From NCBI GenBank assembly GCA_023853785.1, contig JAJIRX010000904.1, positions 62,001 to 126,000 of the forward strand: a stretch of 64,000 nucleotides of DNA, read 5' to 3'. Made by a program: the position numbers and the translations under genes. The DNA is from Psilocybe azurescens (Eukaryota > Basidiomycota > Agaricomycetes > Agaricales > Agrocybaceae). Each line of letters begins with the position of its first letter. Position 1 is the stretch's first letter. The notes under the pieces are model-generated. The model had not been told where the DNA came from, made no database searches, and saw nothing but the letters and a program-made list of their open reading frames with translations. This document shows positions 33,701-46,300 of the stretch, one piece after another.

Positions 33701-36700
33701 TGAAGCCCGCGCTACTGCTGCGAAAGCCTTGGGAACGCTCGTCGAGCGCCTGGGAGAGATACACTTCCCTGATCTCGTTCCTGGATTGCTGAGGACCTTG
33801 AAGACGGATACATCGGGTGTCGACAGACAAGGTGCAGCTCAAGGTCTCAGCGAAGTTCTCTCAGGCCTTGGAATGGAACGATTGGAAGGTTTACTCCCGG
33901 ATATCATTGTCAATTCACGTTCGCCTCGTTCTACAGTCAGAGAAGGCTTCATGTCCCTCCTCGTTTATTTACCCGCTACTTTTGGAAGCCGTTTCCAACC
34001 CCATCTTCCGAAGATCATTGCTCCCATTCTGGGCGGTCTGTCAGATACCGAGGAGTATGTTCGCGAAGCTGCCATGCGTGCAGGACGGATGGTTGTCACC
34101 AACTATTCAAGCAAGGCTATCGACTTGTTGCTCCCAGAACTCGAGAGTGGGATGTTCGATCCTGGATGGCGCATTCGTGTAAGTTTGTCAATCTCGTCAC
34201 CTACATCAACTCACTGTTTTTTCAGCAATCTTCTATCACTCTTGTTGGTGAACTTTTGTTCAAAGTATCTGGTATCTCGGGCAAAGCTTCCGAATTCGAC
34301 GAGGACGAAGCTGCCGCTGAAGCAAGCACAGCAGAATCTTCCAGGCGTGCTCTCTTGGAGGTTCTTGGCGCTGAACGAAGAGATAGGATTCTTGCAGCCT
34401 TGTATCTTGTTCGTCAAGATGGTGTGGTGGTTGTGCGGCAATCTTCTATTCAAATTTGAAGGCTCTTGTACACAATACCCCGAAGACAGGTAATGTGCTA
34501 TCCGTACTCTCGATAACTGTCAGCTCACCTCATTTTAGTCAGAGAACTTCTTCCCGAGCTCATCGCCCAGATTATCTTCCTTATTTCATCTGATGAATTT
34601 GAACAACAAGAAGTAAAAATGGAGAATCTTGTCAATTTACTTCATTCCGCTGATGAGTTTACTAGACCGCAAGTCGAACCGTTGCTGAGATTTGCCGCAA
34701 ATTCGGTGAAAGGATTGTGGGCGACATCATGCTTATCCTCAAGACGAAGTCGACTTCATCAGATCCTCGTACTCGCGAAGGCGTTTCATTGACTATCAGT
34801 CAAATTATGTAAGGCATCGACAACACACACCCCTGGGGTTTGACTAATCTTTCAATACAGGGAAAATTCCACTGAAGCACAAAGAGAAGACCACGAAGAT
34901 GATATCATATCTATTGTTCGCACCGCGCTCGTTGATGACGAAGCCAATGTTCGCACAGCGGGTGCCCAGGCATTCGATGTTTTACAAGAAGAATTAGGTG
35001 CCAAGGCCATTGATCAGACAATACCTACACTCCTTGAAGCTCTTCGTCAACCTGGAAAGAGCTCAGGTACCGCATTGCAGGCACTGAAGGAAGTCATGAA
35101 TGTGAGTCGTGAATATTGAATATCATAGAACAGTTCTCTGATCCTTTTGATTTCCCTAGGTCCGCGCTTCCACAGTCTTCCCAGTATTGATACCTACCTT
35201 GACGGCCATTCCAATGACTGTTTTCAATGCTCGTGCTCTGGCCTCGCTGGTAACAGTCGCAGGCAACGCACTAAGCAAGCGCTTGACCGTCATTTTGAAC
35301 GCTCTAGTAAAAGTGTCTGAGGACGACATTGAAGAAGAACTTCGTGAAGCCGTTGCAGAGGCGACAGAAGCTCTCTTTTCGTCTGTAAATGATGCAGAAG
35401 GTCTAAATACTGTCATGATGCTCCTGATTGGATGGTACGCTATCTTGTCGTATTCGAATTAGTCTATACTTAAGACGTTCCTTTAGGGCGAAGAACGAAT
35501 TACCGAAGCGTAGAGTTAGCGCATGCAACCTCTTTACTGTCTTCTGCGAAGCCTCGGAATTGGATTCATCTCTATACAGAGTCGACTGGATTCGTCAACT
35601 TGTTTCGCTTCTCGACGATTCTCAGGTGGCTGTTCATACTGCTGCTTGGAACGCGTTCGATTCATTTGTCAAATCCGTACCCAAAGACGAGCTTGAACCC
35701 TTGGTGGTACCTCTGCGTCGCACCATCGATTCCACCGGTGCGCCAGGTCGGACAGTACCAGGGTTCGATTTACCAAAGGGTGTTGCGCCGACTGTGCCCA
35801 TAATCATCGCCGGTCTTACCACTGGAAGCAACGAGCAAAGAGAGCAAGCTGCATACGCCATTGGGGATCTCGTTGAGCGGACGAAAGTGGACGCGGTGAA
35901 ACCCTTCGTTGTGCCATTTACTGGACCTTTGATCAGGGTCGCAACACAGGCAATGGGCTATCCTCCTGGTGTCAAGATTGCTATCTTGAGTGCCCTGACA
36001 TCAATGTTAGAGCGTATTCCGGCTTTCGTTAAACCTTTCTTCCCACAGCTGCAGAGAACGTTTGTCAAGAGCACCAGCGATTCAGCCAGCGGCGCAGTTC
36101 GCATCAAGGCGGCTAAAGCCCTGGGCGTTCTGATGAAAAAACCAACCAAGGGTGGATCCTGTCATTACAGAATTGATCACTGGGGGAAGAGGAAACGAAG
36201 ACTCGATTTCGACGAGTTTCATATGGGCGCTGTCGCATGTTATGCAAAGTGCATCGGCAAATGTTGGTGAAAAGGCTCGCGAGTCGTGTATTGAATTAGT
36301 TGCGGAGGCTTTCCGGGAAACGCATAGCGGTGAGTTCGCAGGTTCTTGTTGTCGGTTTGTATTCTAATACACCTCTGTAGAACATTATTGTGAGGCTATT
36401 GGCGCACTTATGAAGTCTTTATCGGATAAACCAGATAGTCTGAAGCCAGTTGTCGAGTGAGTCGCTGTGTAGATTGGAGTATGAAAGTTTGGCTAATTGC
36501 CTCGCTCAGAACCCATCTAGTCGTTGGGACACCACCTTCGGTGATATCGTCGCAAGTAATCTTGGGAGTTCTCAGACCCGATGAAGACTCGGAGCAACCA
36601 GACGGACCTAATTTGTTCCAAAACTCAAACTCTTGCGCCAGGTTACCCAAAAAGTATTGGAAAGCGCAAGCCATGAAAAACCGTTTATCGCTCGTCCTGC

Positions 36701-36761
36701 TCGCGAGGCACGAGACTTGATAAAGGAATTAGATGATGATAGCCTGCTTGGCCTTTTTTAA
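27721..36761 (+). CDS. GCN1: GCN1, eIF2-kinase activator (HEAT-repeat protein)
   Basis: A 9-kb gene with many short introns encodes about 2,600 residues, the usual GCN1 size. GCN1 binds ribosomes and passes the uncharged-tRNA signal to the kinase GCN2. HEAT repeats run throughout. Landmarks: RDEVRG...KDEVRLGVTEQVL (28.1 kb), ALVQAQLDKEAKTRQHVQIV (30.8 kb), LEIIKFHCGE (31.5 kb), DWSPELWIACHDDDEQNERL (31.8 kb). The eEF3-like core has TLLEGLDEKQWRSKKGSIEL (33.1 kb) and DVREAAQDASRVIMGNLSGYG. Near 34.65 kb TASRTVAEICRKFGERIVGD appears after an intron. It ends RDLIKELDDDSLLGLF. Three one-base frame problems (A run 28458-28464, near 34458, A run 36620-36623) look like base-calling errors. The first clear ATG is at 27721; the frame is open a little further upstream. 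Confidence 0.95.
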
Positions 36762-37717
36762 ATCAAACACTATCTCGGATTACATCTTCAGCTCCTCATT
36801 ACTTTCAATACATTTCTACATTTCTATCTTTTTTTCTTGCGTGCGTGGATTTCCTCGGTATAGGCCATCGAAATGAGGTGGGAAATGACCATGTATATAA
36901 TTTATGTTCCTGACGTCACAGAATACTCACATGTTTTGAAAGCTTGCATTTCATTCTTCACGAAAGCAGAATGCGAATCCCCTTGCAATCCATCAGAGCC
37001 TGTATCAAACTAGGCTACTTTAGCCCTGCAAATTGGACGAGTTAACCCAGCCAGCAAGGAAACGTGAAAGCAAATTTCGTCGGAGACAACAGGCTACTTA
37101 TATCGATCAACTCTTAATCCTTGGTTTGACAAGAGTGAGATTGCCCTCAATGAATTGGATGCTAAGGCCAACCCAATATGGATTAACTGGAATCAGAAAT
37201 CTGGTCAATTAGATTAATTCCAGACTCCAGCTGATGGATGCTGAAGCTTGAGAACTAATCCCATCACAGGATCACCCGAAATTACCACCTACGTTTTGTA
37301 TATGGCAGCATGTGTGTCGCATTTCTTTACTCTCACCTTACTCAAAATGCATTGATTGGTATTAGTAAAACGTGTTTCTGGCTTTGGCCTGGCTCCACCG
37401 GACCACGATAAATATTGACTTTGTAGATTATCTCACGCGACCTTCTCTTTCATGTCCATCTGACCATACGCTTGTGCGTTTAATCCACCCTGATGCTGCC
37501 TGGTGACCTGATTCATTTTGAGACAGAGAAGCGCAGTCTAAGATGAGAATGATGAGTGTCCTTATCTGTCCATTCTTTCTTGGACTTTAAGACAAAGTGA
37601 GAGTCTTGTATGTATAAATATCCTCGACAAAATATCATATCATGCCCACCGACTTCATAGCAAAACATATTATTATCCGATAACCAATATCCCACTCTTA
37701 CAACGAACACGAAAACA
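36762..37717. other. Intergenic with TATA box of ADH gene
   Basis: No coding signal. TATAAATA at 37613-37620 lies about 100 bases before the ATG at 37718 and is the likely core promoter of the zinc dehydrogenase gene. Confidence 0.55.
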
Positions 37718-39762
37718 ATGTCTATGCGCGCTGTGGTTTATGATGAGGCGTTCAAAGTGACGGTTCGAGAAGTTGAAAGGCCGAAATTACTTCATCCCGA
37801 CGACATCATCGTCAAAGGTGTGTTGACGCAGGCTGTATTCCTTGACGTTTGGTTTTGACTGATCTCTCTGTGCAGTAACAACCTCGTGCATTTGTGGAAG
37901 GTATTTTGCAGTTCACCCATCTCAAGTCGCCTGATAGTTATAAATTCTAGCGACCTTCATATGTACGAAGGTCGTACCGCTGCCCAGTCTGGTATTGTAT
38001 TTGGCCATGAAAAGTGAGGCCCAGTACATTTTTTTGCATTAGGTGAATATTGTTTAATGGCCGTTCGTTCACAGTATGGGTATTGTTGATGTAGGCTCAT
38101 TTTCTATCTATTTTCTCTTCGATGAGCTTATGTCGTTCTAGGAAGTCGGAGCTGGAGTAACTGTAAGTCGAACGACTCACGTTGAACACCTGTCCGTTTA
38201 CTGATTTTTGCTGCATTAGCTGCTCAAGAAAGGAGACCGCGTTGTTATGCCTTTCAATGTAGCCTGTGGACGTTGCTTGAATTGCGAAGAAGGCAAATCC
38301 GCTTTCTGTACGCACGTCAATCCAGGATTTGTATGCGTTTAATGAAATACTTTTGTACAACTTGTATTGACATCAATTTCATTTCTTAGGCTGGCGGGTA
38401 GGTTTTTTTAGCAAAGCTTGAATACATACATGTTGATCGCAGCTCTGATCCTGTAGCGCTTACGGGTAAGATTTGCATCAATTGGATAAAAGCATGAACT
38501 CATTCACGTCATATATAGATATGTGGCCATGGGCCCCTATCCAGGCGGCCAAGCTGTGAGATATAACAAACTTCTGATATTTATCTTATGCTTATACCCA
38601 ACGAACCATCCAAGGAATACGTCAAAGTCCCTTTCGCGGACTTCAATGCGCTCAAGCTGCCTCCTGGAACGGAGCACGAGGAAGATTTTGCTCTGCTTGC
38701 TGATATCTTCCCAACTGTGAGTTAAACTATCTGCAGACCATAAAACACTCTTAAATCTACTCCAAATAGGGGTGGCACGGCGTTCAGCTTTCTGTAAGCT
38801 CTCTTTTCTGGCCATGGCATTATAAGTTTTGTTTATGGTTCTATGAATAGGGCTTCAAACCGGGAGAGTCCATTGTAGTGTTCGGCGCTGGGCCCGTCGG
38901 ATTGATGGCAGCATATTCCGCTGTGCTTCGGGGAGCCTCTGAAGTATACGTAGTGGATCGCGTCCCTGAAAGGCTGCAGAAGGCGAAGGAAATCAATTGC
39001 ATTCCTATTGATTTCAGCAAAGGTGATGCTGTTCAACAGATTTTGGATCTGCGAGGAGGGTGAGAAGCCTTTCATTGATTTGCACAATGACCAGCACTGA
39101 CTTAGTGTTTCTCTTTTCGCAGAAGAGAAGTAGATCGGGGCGTCGATGGTATGCATGTCTTCGGCGTCCTTAATGCTTGAAATGTTTCATCTCATTTCCT
39201 CTATAGCTGTCGGATACCAAGCGACGACTGGAGATGGAAAGACTGAGCAGCCTAATGCCGTACTTGAAGCGCTCATTCGGGTTGTGCGACCAACGGGAGG
39301 CTTGGGTATTCCTGGCCTTTATGTTCCCAGTGATCCTGGTGCGCCTGACTCTGCTGCAGCAAAGTGAGTTTCGATGTATTAGTCACCTGTCGTGTTGATG
39401 ATCTCAATCAATCAGGGGATATATCTCTTTCCCATTTGGTATGTTGGACATGCGCGTATATCTTGCAATATTTCAACAAGACTCACTCGTCTCCGCAGGA
39501 AAATTGTTCGAGAAAGGTTTGACCCTTGGGACCGGGCAATGTAACGTGAAGGTGCGTTTCTTTTTGCACCTTGCTCTCATAATAATCCTTGACGCCTCTC
39601 ATTCAGACGTACAACCGCTATCTGCGCGATTTGATCATCGCCGGTAGAGCCAAACCATCTTTTGTCGTTTCTCATAACCTTCCGTTGGACCAAGCAGCCG
39701 ACGCTTATGATAAATTTGACCGACGAGTTGACGGATATACGAAAGTCTTGCTTCATCCTTGA
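37718..39762 (+). CDS. Zinc alcohol dehydrogenase, glutathione-independent formaldehyde dehydrogenase type
   Basis: About a dozen exons encode a medium-chain zinc dehydrogenase of roughly 390 residues. The catalytic zinc ligands are visible as CICGSDLHMYEG (split by an intron near 37900) and GIVFGHENMG. The structural zinc loop is ACGRCLNCEEGKSAFC. A GPYPGGQA element typical of the glutathione-independent formaldehyde dehydrogenase branch follows at 38530. The NAD-binding motif is VVFGAGPVGLMAAYSAVLRG (38876), with VYVVDRVPERL after it. DRGVDAVGYQATTG and PSFVVSHNLPLDQAADAYDK complete the C-terminus. Stop is at 39760-39762. It probably oxidises formaldehyde or short aldehydes, useful where lignin demethylation releases C1 units. 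Substrate is inferred. Confidence 0.85.
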
Positions 39763-40345
39763 AAGAACATCATCTACTTTTCATGTGCTTTCATTGTACA
39801 TTGAAACCTTAAATCTGTATCTTTACGAATATCTTTGGAACTTTATTTATGTACTCGAGCAGTAGTATCTATTACTATTAAGTGGCTTTTATCAATAACC
39901 GTGTATAAGAGACGTTCTGCTTGGAAATACTGTAGGTGTTCAGGCAACTGAGTCCATTGCAATGGGAGCCAAGCCAAAGGCAGCGGGCCGCTGAGCCCTG
40001 CTTCGATCACATATGCCTAATTTAGTCTACATTTTTGTATGGCGCTGATAGGCAGGAGCCTCTGAAATTTCAACTAAGATAGATCTTCTCTGTTACCAGC
40101 TCCGTGTACAGGAGCTTAATTCTACCTTAGCCGTATTATCTACTCGGTATCGGCATATACGACAACTTGTTACGAGCAATTCGATCTTAGTAACGAAGGA
40201 TCATCGACAGCTGGGCGCCGATTTCGTTATTTCAAGGATCCGAACGTATTACCAAGGTCGGACGTTTGACTTTGACTTTGACTTGGACAGTCATTATCCA
40301 CTTCAAATACGAATTTTATAAAAGAATCGAATTTAAGAGTGCGTA
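39763..40345 (+). promoter_or_regulatory. Intergenic with UTP20 promoter elements
   Basis: Four tandem TTTGAC/TTTGACT-like hexamers lie at about 40264-40288, and a TATAAAA at 40317-40323. The TATA box is only 23 bases before the first ATG (40346). Transcription would therefore be expected to start at or after it, and one of the in-frame ATGs at 40355 or 40370 may be the true start. The rest of the stretch shows no gene. Confidence 0.5.
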
Positions 40346-43300
40346 ATGAAGGACATGGATATCGACGAACCGATGGAATTTGTCCCGCAGGTCAAGCGGT
40401 TCAAGGTATGTCTATATTTTCTCCTAACCGAACCGTGTATTGAGCATTGGAGTTCTAGCATCAATCATACAATCAATCGTTGAAGGAGGTGCATTTGCCT
40501 TCGACTTTCAGGCAAAGTCATCTCGATCATGAAGTTGGGGTGCGTTTGCAGTCAATACCTGTGACTTTATTCTGACCGAAATATTATAGGACAACGACTC
40601 ACATTTTCATGAAGCACTAGAACACTGGAGGCAGTTAAATCTAGCGCCTAGCTTCATTCAATTTGCAAAAATGCAGATGGACTTTCAGCATCTATGCCCT
40701 TACTGCTTCACAATTGGCGCGACATATATGCACTGTGGCTGGAAGCATTCAAATCTGCAGACGATGAGGGTCTGCGAGCACTTCTCGAGTAACTATATTC
40801 CAGTTTACTTGCCGATTTTTTCTTATCTTTTTCTAGTCTCTTGCAGAAAATGGCACACGACCTACGAACGACATTATCGCCGATATATACCTCATTATTG
40901 GAAACTTTGCTCTCCCTCCTGCCACGGACTATATCCGCGCCTGCCCTTACCTCACTTTTGGAGACCCTTTCCTCCGTTTTCCGATACCTCCTTATTCCCA
41001 CCATCGATACCAATTTGATCGAGGAGACGTGGTCAGCGTTGTGCGCTGTATTGCCCAAGTGTCATGGCGAAATACAGAGGGCTGTAGCAGAGGTCTGGGG
41101 AGGGGTCTTGAGGAGAATGAAATCGGGTGCTCGTGAAAAAGCCGTGGAACTTCTGGCTGAGAATACTGCGGCTATAGAGGATGCCAGTGCTTGGGCTGTC
41201 GTGTACGCTTGCAAGGTATGTCATTATTCTCTGATTATGCCGTATTCTAATATACCGCAAATGGCAGTCTGTATCCCAGACCTTGCATACATGTGCCCCT
41301 TCGATATTTGTACCTCTGCTCTCATACCACCTTTCCTCTGCCTTGGATCCCAAACCAACGCATACTCTCATCCGTAGAACGCTTACTGCACTCATCCATC
41401 ATGTGAAAAATGCAGAGCAATTTACTTCGGTCGGACAAATACTGCTGGATCGTCTTGTCCTTCTGCTCAAGGAAACCGATACCGCTAAAGAAAAGGATGT
41501 CGCGGTTTTAAAGAGGATGTTAGAAGTTGTAGCCGTTGTTTGCGGTGTACGGTCGGGATCCAGGTTGACTGGTAAATTTTTATCATCCCTTTCTCCTTCC
41601 TGGCAAGTCACTAACAAATTAATAGATAATCAGAAATCAATGCTATTTTCACAACTCAGTCACTTGCCTATACTTCCTGAGATGCATACCACATTACTCC
41701 GTTACCTGACGCCGCTGTTTTTCGCAGGCGATATGTCCCTTGGCTAGGACCCGGCTTAAAATTCCTACAACATGTATGGTCACCAACAGCCGTCGAAGGA
41801 ACCGCTAATTCCCAGGAGATAGTCCCCTTTACCGAGACACAACTATCATTTACCTTGAAATTCAATCTGTGTCTTGCTGATGCAGGATGGGGTGGTTGGA
41901 AGCTCGTCGCATCCCCCGTGCTTCTGAAATCAATGACCAAGACTGAATTAGGCTTGATTGACAAAGAACAAAGAAGGCTAATCGCGTTTTTGGCTGCGTT
42001 GCAGAGAGAAAAGAAACTGGCGGCACCTGGTGACCTTGATCTTGTATGGAGGAGGAAAATTCAAGCTGTGATTCTCCAGCGACTTGCTAATAGAGCATGG
42101 AAAGAAGAATGTAGCGATGATATGGTACCAATCCCATCGCCGTTTTAATTTGATGCCATTACTGAAGGGTCAAACCTTAGGTCGCGGAATTAGATGATTT
42201 ACTGACATTATTGCCTCTCTGCCCAACAACGATTACCTCGCCCTTGATCGATATCATCAACCTGCATATTGATGCGGTGGCCTATGCCGCTGACGATATA
42301 GCCGCTGCTAACTCGGTGCGAATCCTGGGTTTGTGTATGAACGCGCTGGCGAAGCGCGATACATCCGAATGGGCACCTAACGTCGACCTCGGGACGTGGA
42401 CGAAGAAAGGGCTGGAAAAATGGGCTTGGTCCCATGAAGTCCTTGCTGGCTTGGTTGCCGTTGCACAAGCAAGGTATTCATTGAATTATTTTTCATTTGG
42501 CCATCCTTCCTAATCGTGACATAGCCCTTTAACAAAGACTATACCACTTCACCAAGTTTACCCTTTGCTATACAATTCTTTGATCTCTCACTCGCGTAAT
42601 CTTCGGCTGGCTTCTTTACGACTTTTGGACAGTAAACTCGTTGATCCGCTGCACGACCAAGTCGAGGTGCTTAAGCGATGCCTTCAAGGAGAAGAAGTTT
42701 CTTTGGATCTACAAGGCGTGAGAGAGAGGGTCCTGAGGATCGGTCGGGTTGGTCAGGTCGTTGGCGACGAGAAGGGCGCCGATCTATGCGCTCGATGGTT
42801 AATCGCACAGCTCAAAGTCAACCTCAGGCCCCTATGGTCGCCTGCTGCTGCTGCGCTGGGTTCGTTGGCACAGCGTTTTGGCGATTTGGTATGGAGGCTG
42901 CTGTTCGAGGAATTGCGGAAGGTTACGCTAGACACTCCGAGCGGGACGATTTCGTCTTCGCAGTCTCACTCATCGGAGAGGGATCAGGAGCCGTGGCATG
43001 GAGATGAAGCTGACCAGCGTGACGACTCAGATCCTTGGGAAGAAGAGAGAACTTGGAGAGATCCAAGCGCGCATAAGCTGCGCAGCGTCGTTCTGGTATG
43101 GGATGACCCAGATAGCCAGAGAGAACGCTTACGAAATGTTCGTCGTCTTTTTTTTTCGGCAGCGACAGAAGATAACTTACTCTGAAACGACTTTAGGAAA
43201 AAGCCAACGAAGAACGGTTTGACGTGCAGTCGTACGAACATCAGCTTCTTGCAACGTTAGGAGAATGCTCATCGCTGGCAGAGAAGCATAATCGAGACCT

Positions 43301-46300
43301 CGTTCCTCATTTTCTAATCCTCAATGGTCAAAGTGATTCGTCCGCGTCTTCCAGCCTGCTACCGAAGCCAAAGCTCCTTGCGTGGCTCACCTTGTTTTCC
43401 AAAATTTCCAACCCAAAAGCTCTGTACGCCACCGACATCCTGCGCTCACTTTATATCACCAACTTGTCACATCCGGATCGATCTCTGCAGAGTATATCAC
43501 TCAGCTGCCTGTTCACCTACAAATCACCTCATTTGGCACCTTACGAAGAACGCATCCGTTCTTTGTTAGATGACACCAGGTGGAGGGATGAGTTGTCTCT
43601 TTTGGATCTGGACGACATACCCGCAGCCTCGCGTGGCGAGGTAATCGAAGTCTTCATACGCCTTCTTTTTGGTGTCATGCTGGAGAAGAAAGGCAGGGGT
43701 CGTGGGGGAGGGAGGCGGCGGAGGCGACAAAAGAGCAGCGGTTCTCAGTGCATTTGCCAGATGTAGGGATGACGAGCTCGGGCTTCTAGTTGACCTGATG
43801 TTGCGCCCTTTCGGATGGGATCGGTCTTCACCTGCCAGTCTGATCTCCGGGGGTTGGGATGTGTTCCAGGTTGAGCTAATCGATATGGGTTCCCAACGTA
43901 TCTCGGAAAAGCAGGTGGCTGGGTATCTGACGCTTCTTGGAGATGTTTTGAAGAACTTGGGATCGCGCCTCATGGGATACTGGCCTGCGTTGCTCGGAAT
44001 GACGATCGATTTGACAGCAACAGCACAGGCTCGAATTGAGGGTGCCAAAGAGGAAATTGTCTTCGAGAAGGATGGAGAAGAGGCCGTAGTGGACGATTTA
44101 GAGCTCGTTGAGGACGCAGAAGTAATCGATGGACCTTCAAATTCCACCAAGGCCATTCGAGCGATTAGGCAACTAGGTCTAAAACGTTTTGCAGACTTCT
44201 TCCGTATCCCTGTTCTCTTCGATTTTACTCCGTACATGTCGTCAGCTTTCTCCACTTTGATCACTCCTCGGCTCTCTGCCCTTGACAAAGAAAACACACA
44301 AAGCCCTTCTGCATTATTGGAGCTTTTCCACGTCTGGACTGTGGATGGCGTCTATATCCCATTGTTGGTCGACTATAACAACAACACGCTATCCAAGATC
44401 TATGATTGCCTCATAGCCACAAATGTCAAACCCGCCGTCATCTCCAGGATCTTCGATATCGTGGATAACCTTTTGGGCTGCTCCGCAGAGGATGAATATA
44501 CTCGAGAACATGTGTTGAAGCCTCATGTCTCTCGCCTCCTCACAAACCTGTCCATTCTTGTGGAAAGGACCAAAGGCCTGTCGACGATTGCCACCCCACT
44601 GGGCAGCGTCAGATACACATTTTATCTGAAATTGCTCAGTATTCAACCAACTCGGAGCAGGCCACGACCTTGCTCGCTTTATTTAATCCATTGTTGCGTC
44701 GACCTGCCAAGGTTGTGCCCGAGAAAGTCAAGATGGGTCTCGTCAAGATTATCGGGGAGCTTATCCATTTAATTCCTGATATGCAAGACAGGCAGAGCGC
44801 GACATACCAAAAGACATACGGTTTACTATCACAGCTTTTCCAGTCTCTGAGGTCACGACTTGCTCGAGTCAGTCTTGTGGCTACATTCCATCGTCTCGCT
44901 GGCATCGATGCATCATTGCTCGAACTTGCTAATCTGTTGGATGCTATGAATGCGTACTCGACGAAGAGAATCGACGAGCCTGACTTTGAACACCGTCTCG
45001 ACGCTTTTGCTACGCTCAACGAGACAATGTACAAGTCATTGTCATGCACCGAGTGGTTACCCATTCTGTACAATATGCTCAACTTCATACAAGACCCTGT
45101 GGAGTTGGCAGTGCGGAACAGCGCTTCGTATGCTATGCGCCACTTCATTGATTTAGTGGCTGCGCGTACCTCTCCCGAATTCGAAGAAACCTTCGTCAAA
45201 GTTCTCTTCCCTGCTTCGAAGAACGGATTGCGGTCTAAGAATGAGCTGGTTCGTGCTGAGGTGCTGGGTGTTATCGCATATTCAGTCAAGAAATGCGAGA
45301 ATATTGCGGCGTTGCAAGAGATGCGAGCTCTTCTGGAAGGAGGTGATGAAGAGGCTAATTTCTTCAACAACATCCTTCACATCCAAGTCCATCGACGGTC
45401 TAGGGCTCTCCGCCGGCTGGCCGACCACTGCGATGAAGGGCATTTGAAGAGCACGACCATTGCCGACATATTCGTGCCTTTGATCAGCAATTATATCACG
45501 TCGACGACGTCTGTAGACCATCATCTTGTAAACGACGCGATCTTGGCGACCGGTCGTATGGCCAAACAGCTATCTTGGGGCGCATATTATGCTTTGGTCC
45601 AAAAATACATCAAACTTTCACGAGCCAAAGACGAGTCAGAACGTGTCTATGTTAGAACCTTGGTCGCTTTGCTGGACAATTTCCATTTCCCGATGGAAGA
45701 AGTTGTCGTAGTTCCGGAACCCGCAAATGATGAAGTTGGCGTCGAAGACGATGAAGAAGACGACGCCATCGAGGCGGGGTCTGCTGAACAAGCTTTACTA
45801 GCTGCCAAGGTATCCAAAAACACAGCACGCATCGCTGATGCTGTCAATCTTCGCCTCCTTCCCAGCCTTTTGAACCACCTTGAAAAGCATGATAAGACCA
45901 CGGACGACAACACTCGTATTCCTATTTCTATTGGTATCGTCACCGTTGCCAAGCATCTTCCTGCTGCCACTCGAGAAGGTCAGATCACCAGGCTTATAAC
46001 CATTCTTAGCCAAATTATGCGAAGCAAATCTCAAGAAACGAGGGATCTGACTCGAGATTCACTTAATCGTATCGCTGTTACCCTTGGCCCTTCTTACCTG
46101 CCCATTATCCTTCGAGAGCTCAGAGCGGCTCTGTTGCGTGGGCCTCAACTTCATGTCCTTGCGTATGCAGTGCATTCCCTTATTCTCTATATTACCTCGG
46201 GCGAGCATGCGGCTGAATTCACTACGCTCGACGACTGTGTCAACGATGTCGCTTATGTTTCTGCAGAGGTTATCTTTGGAGAGTCTGGCAAAGACGTAGA

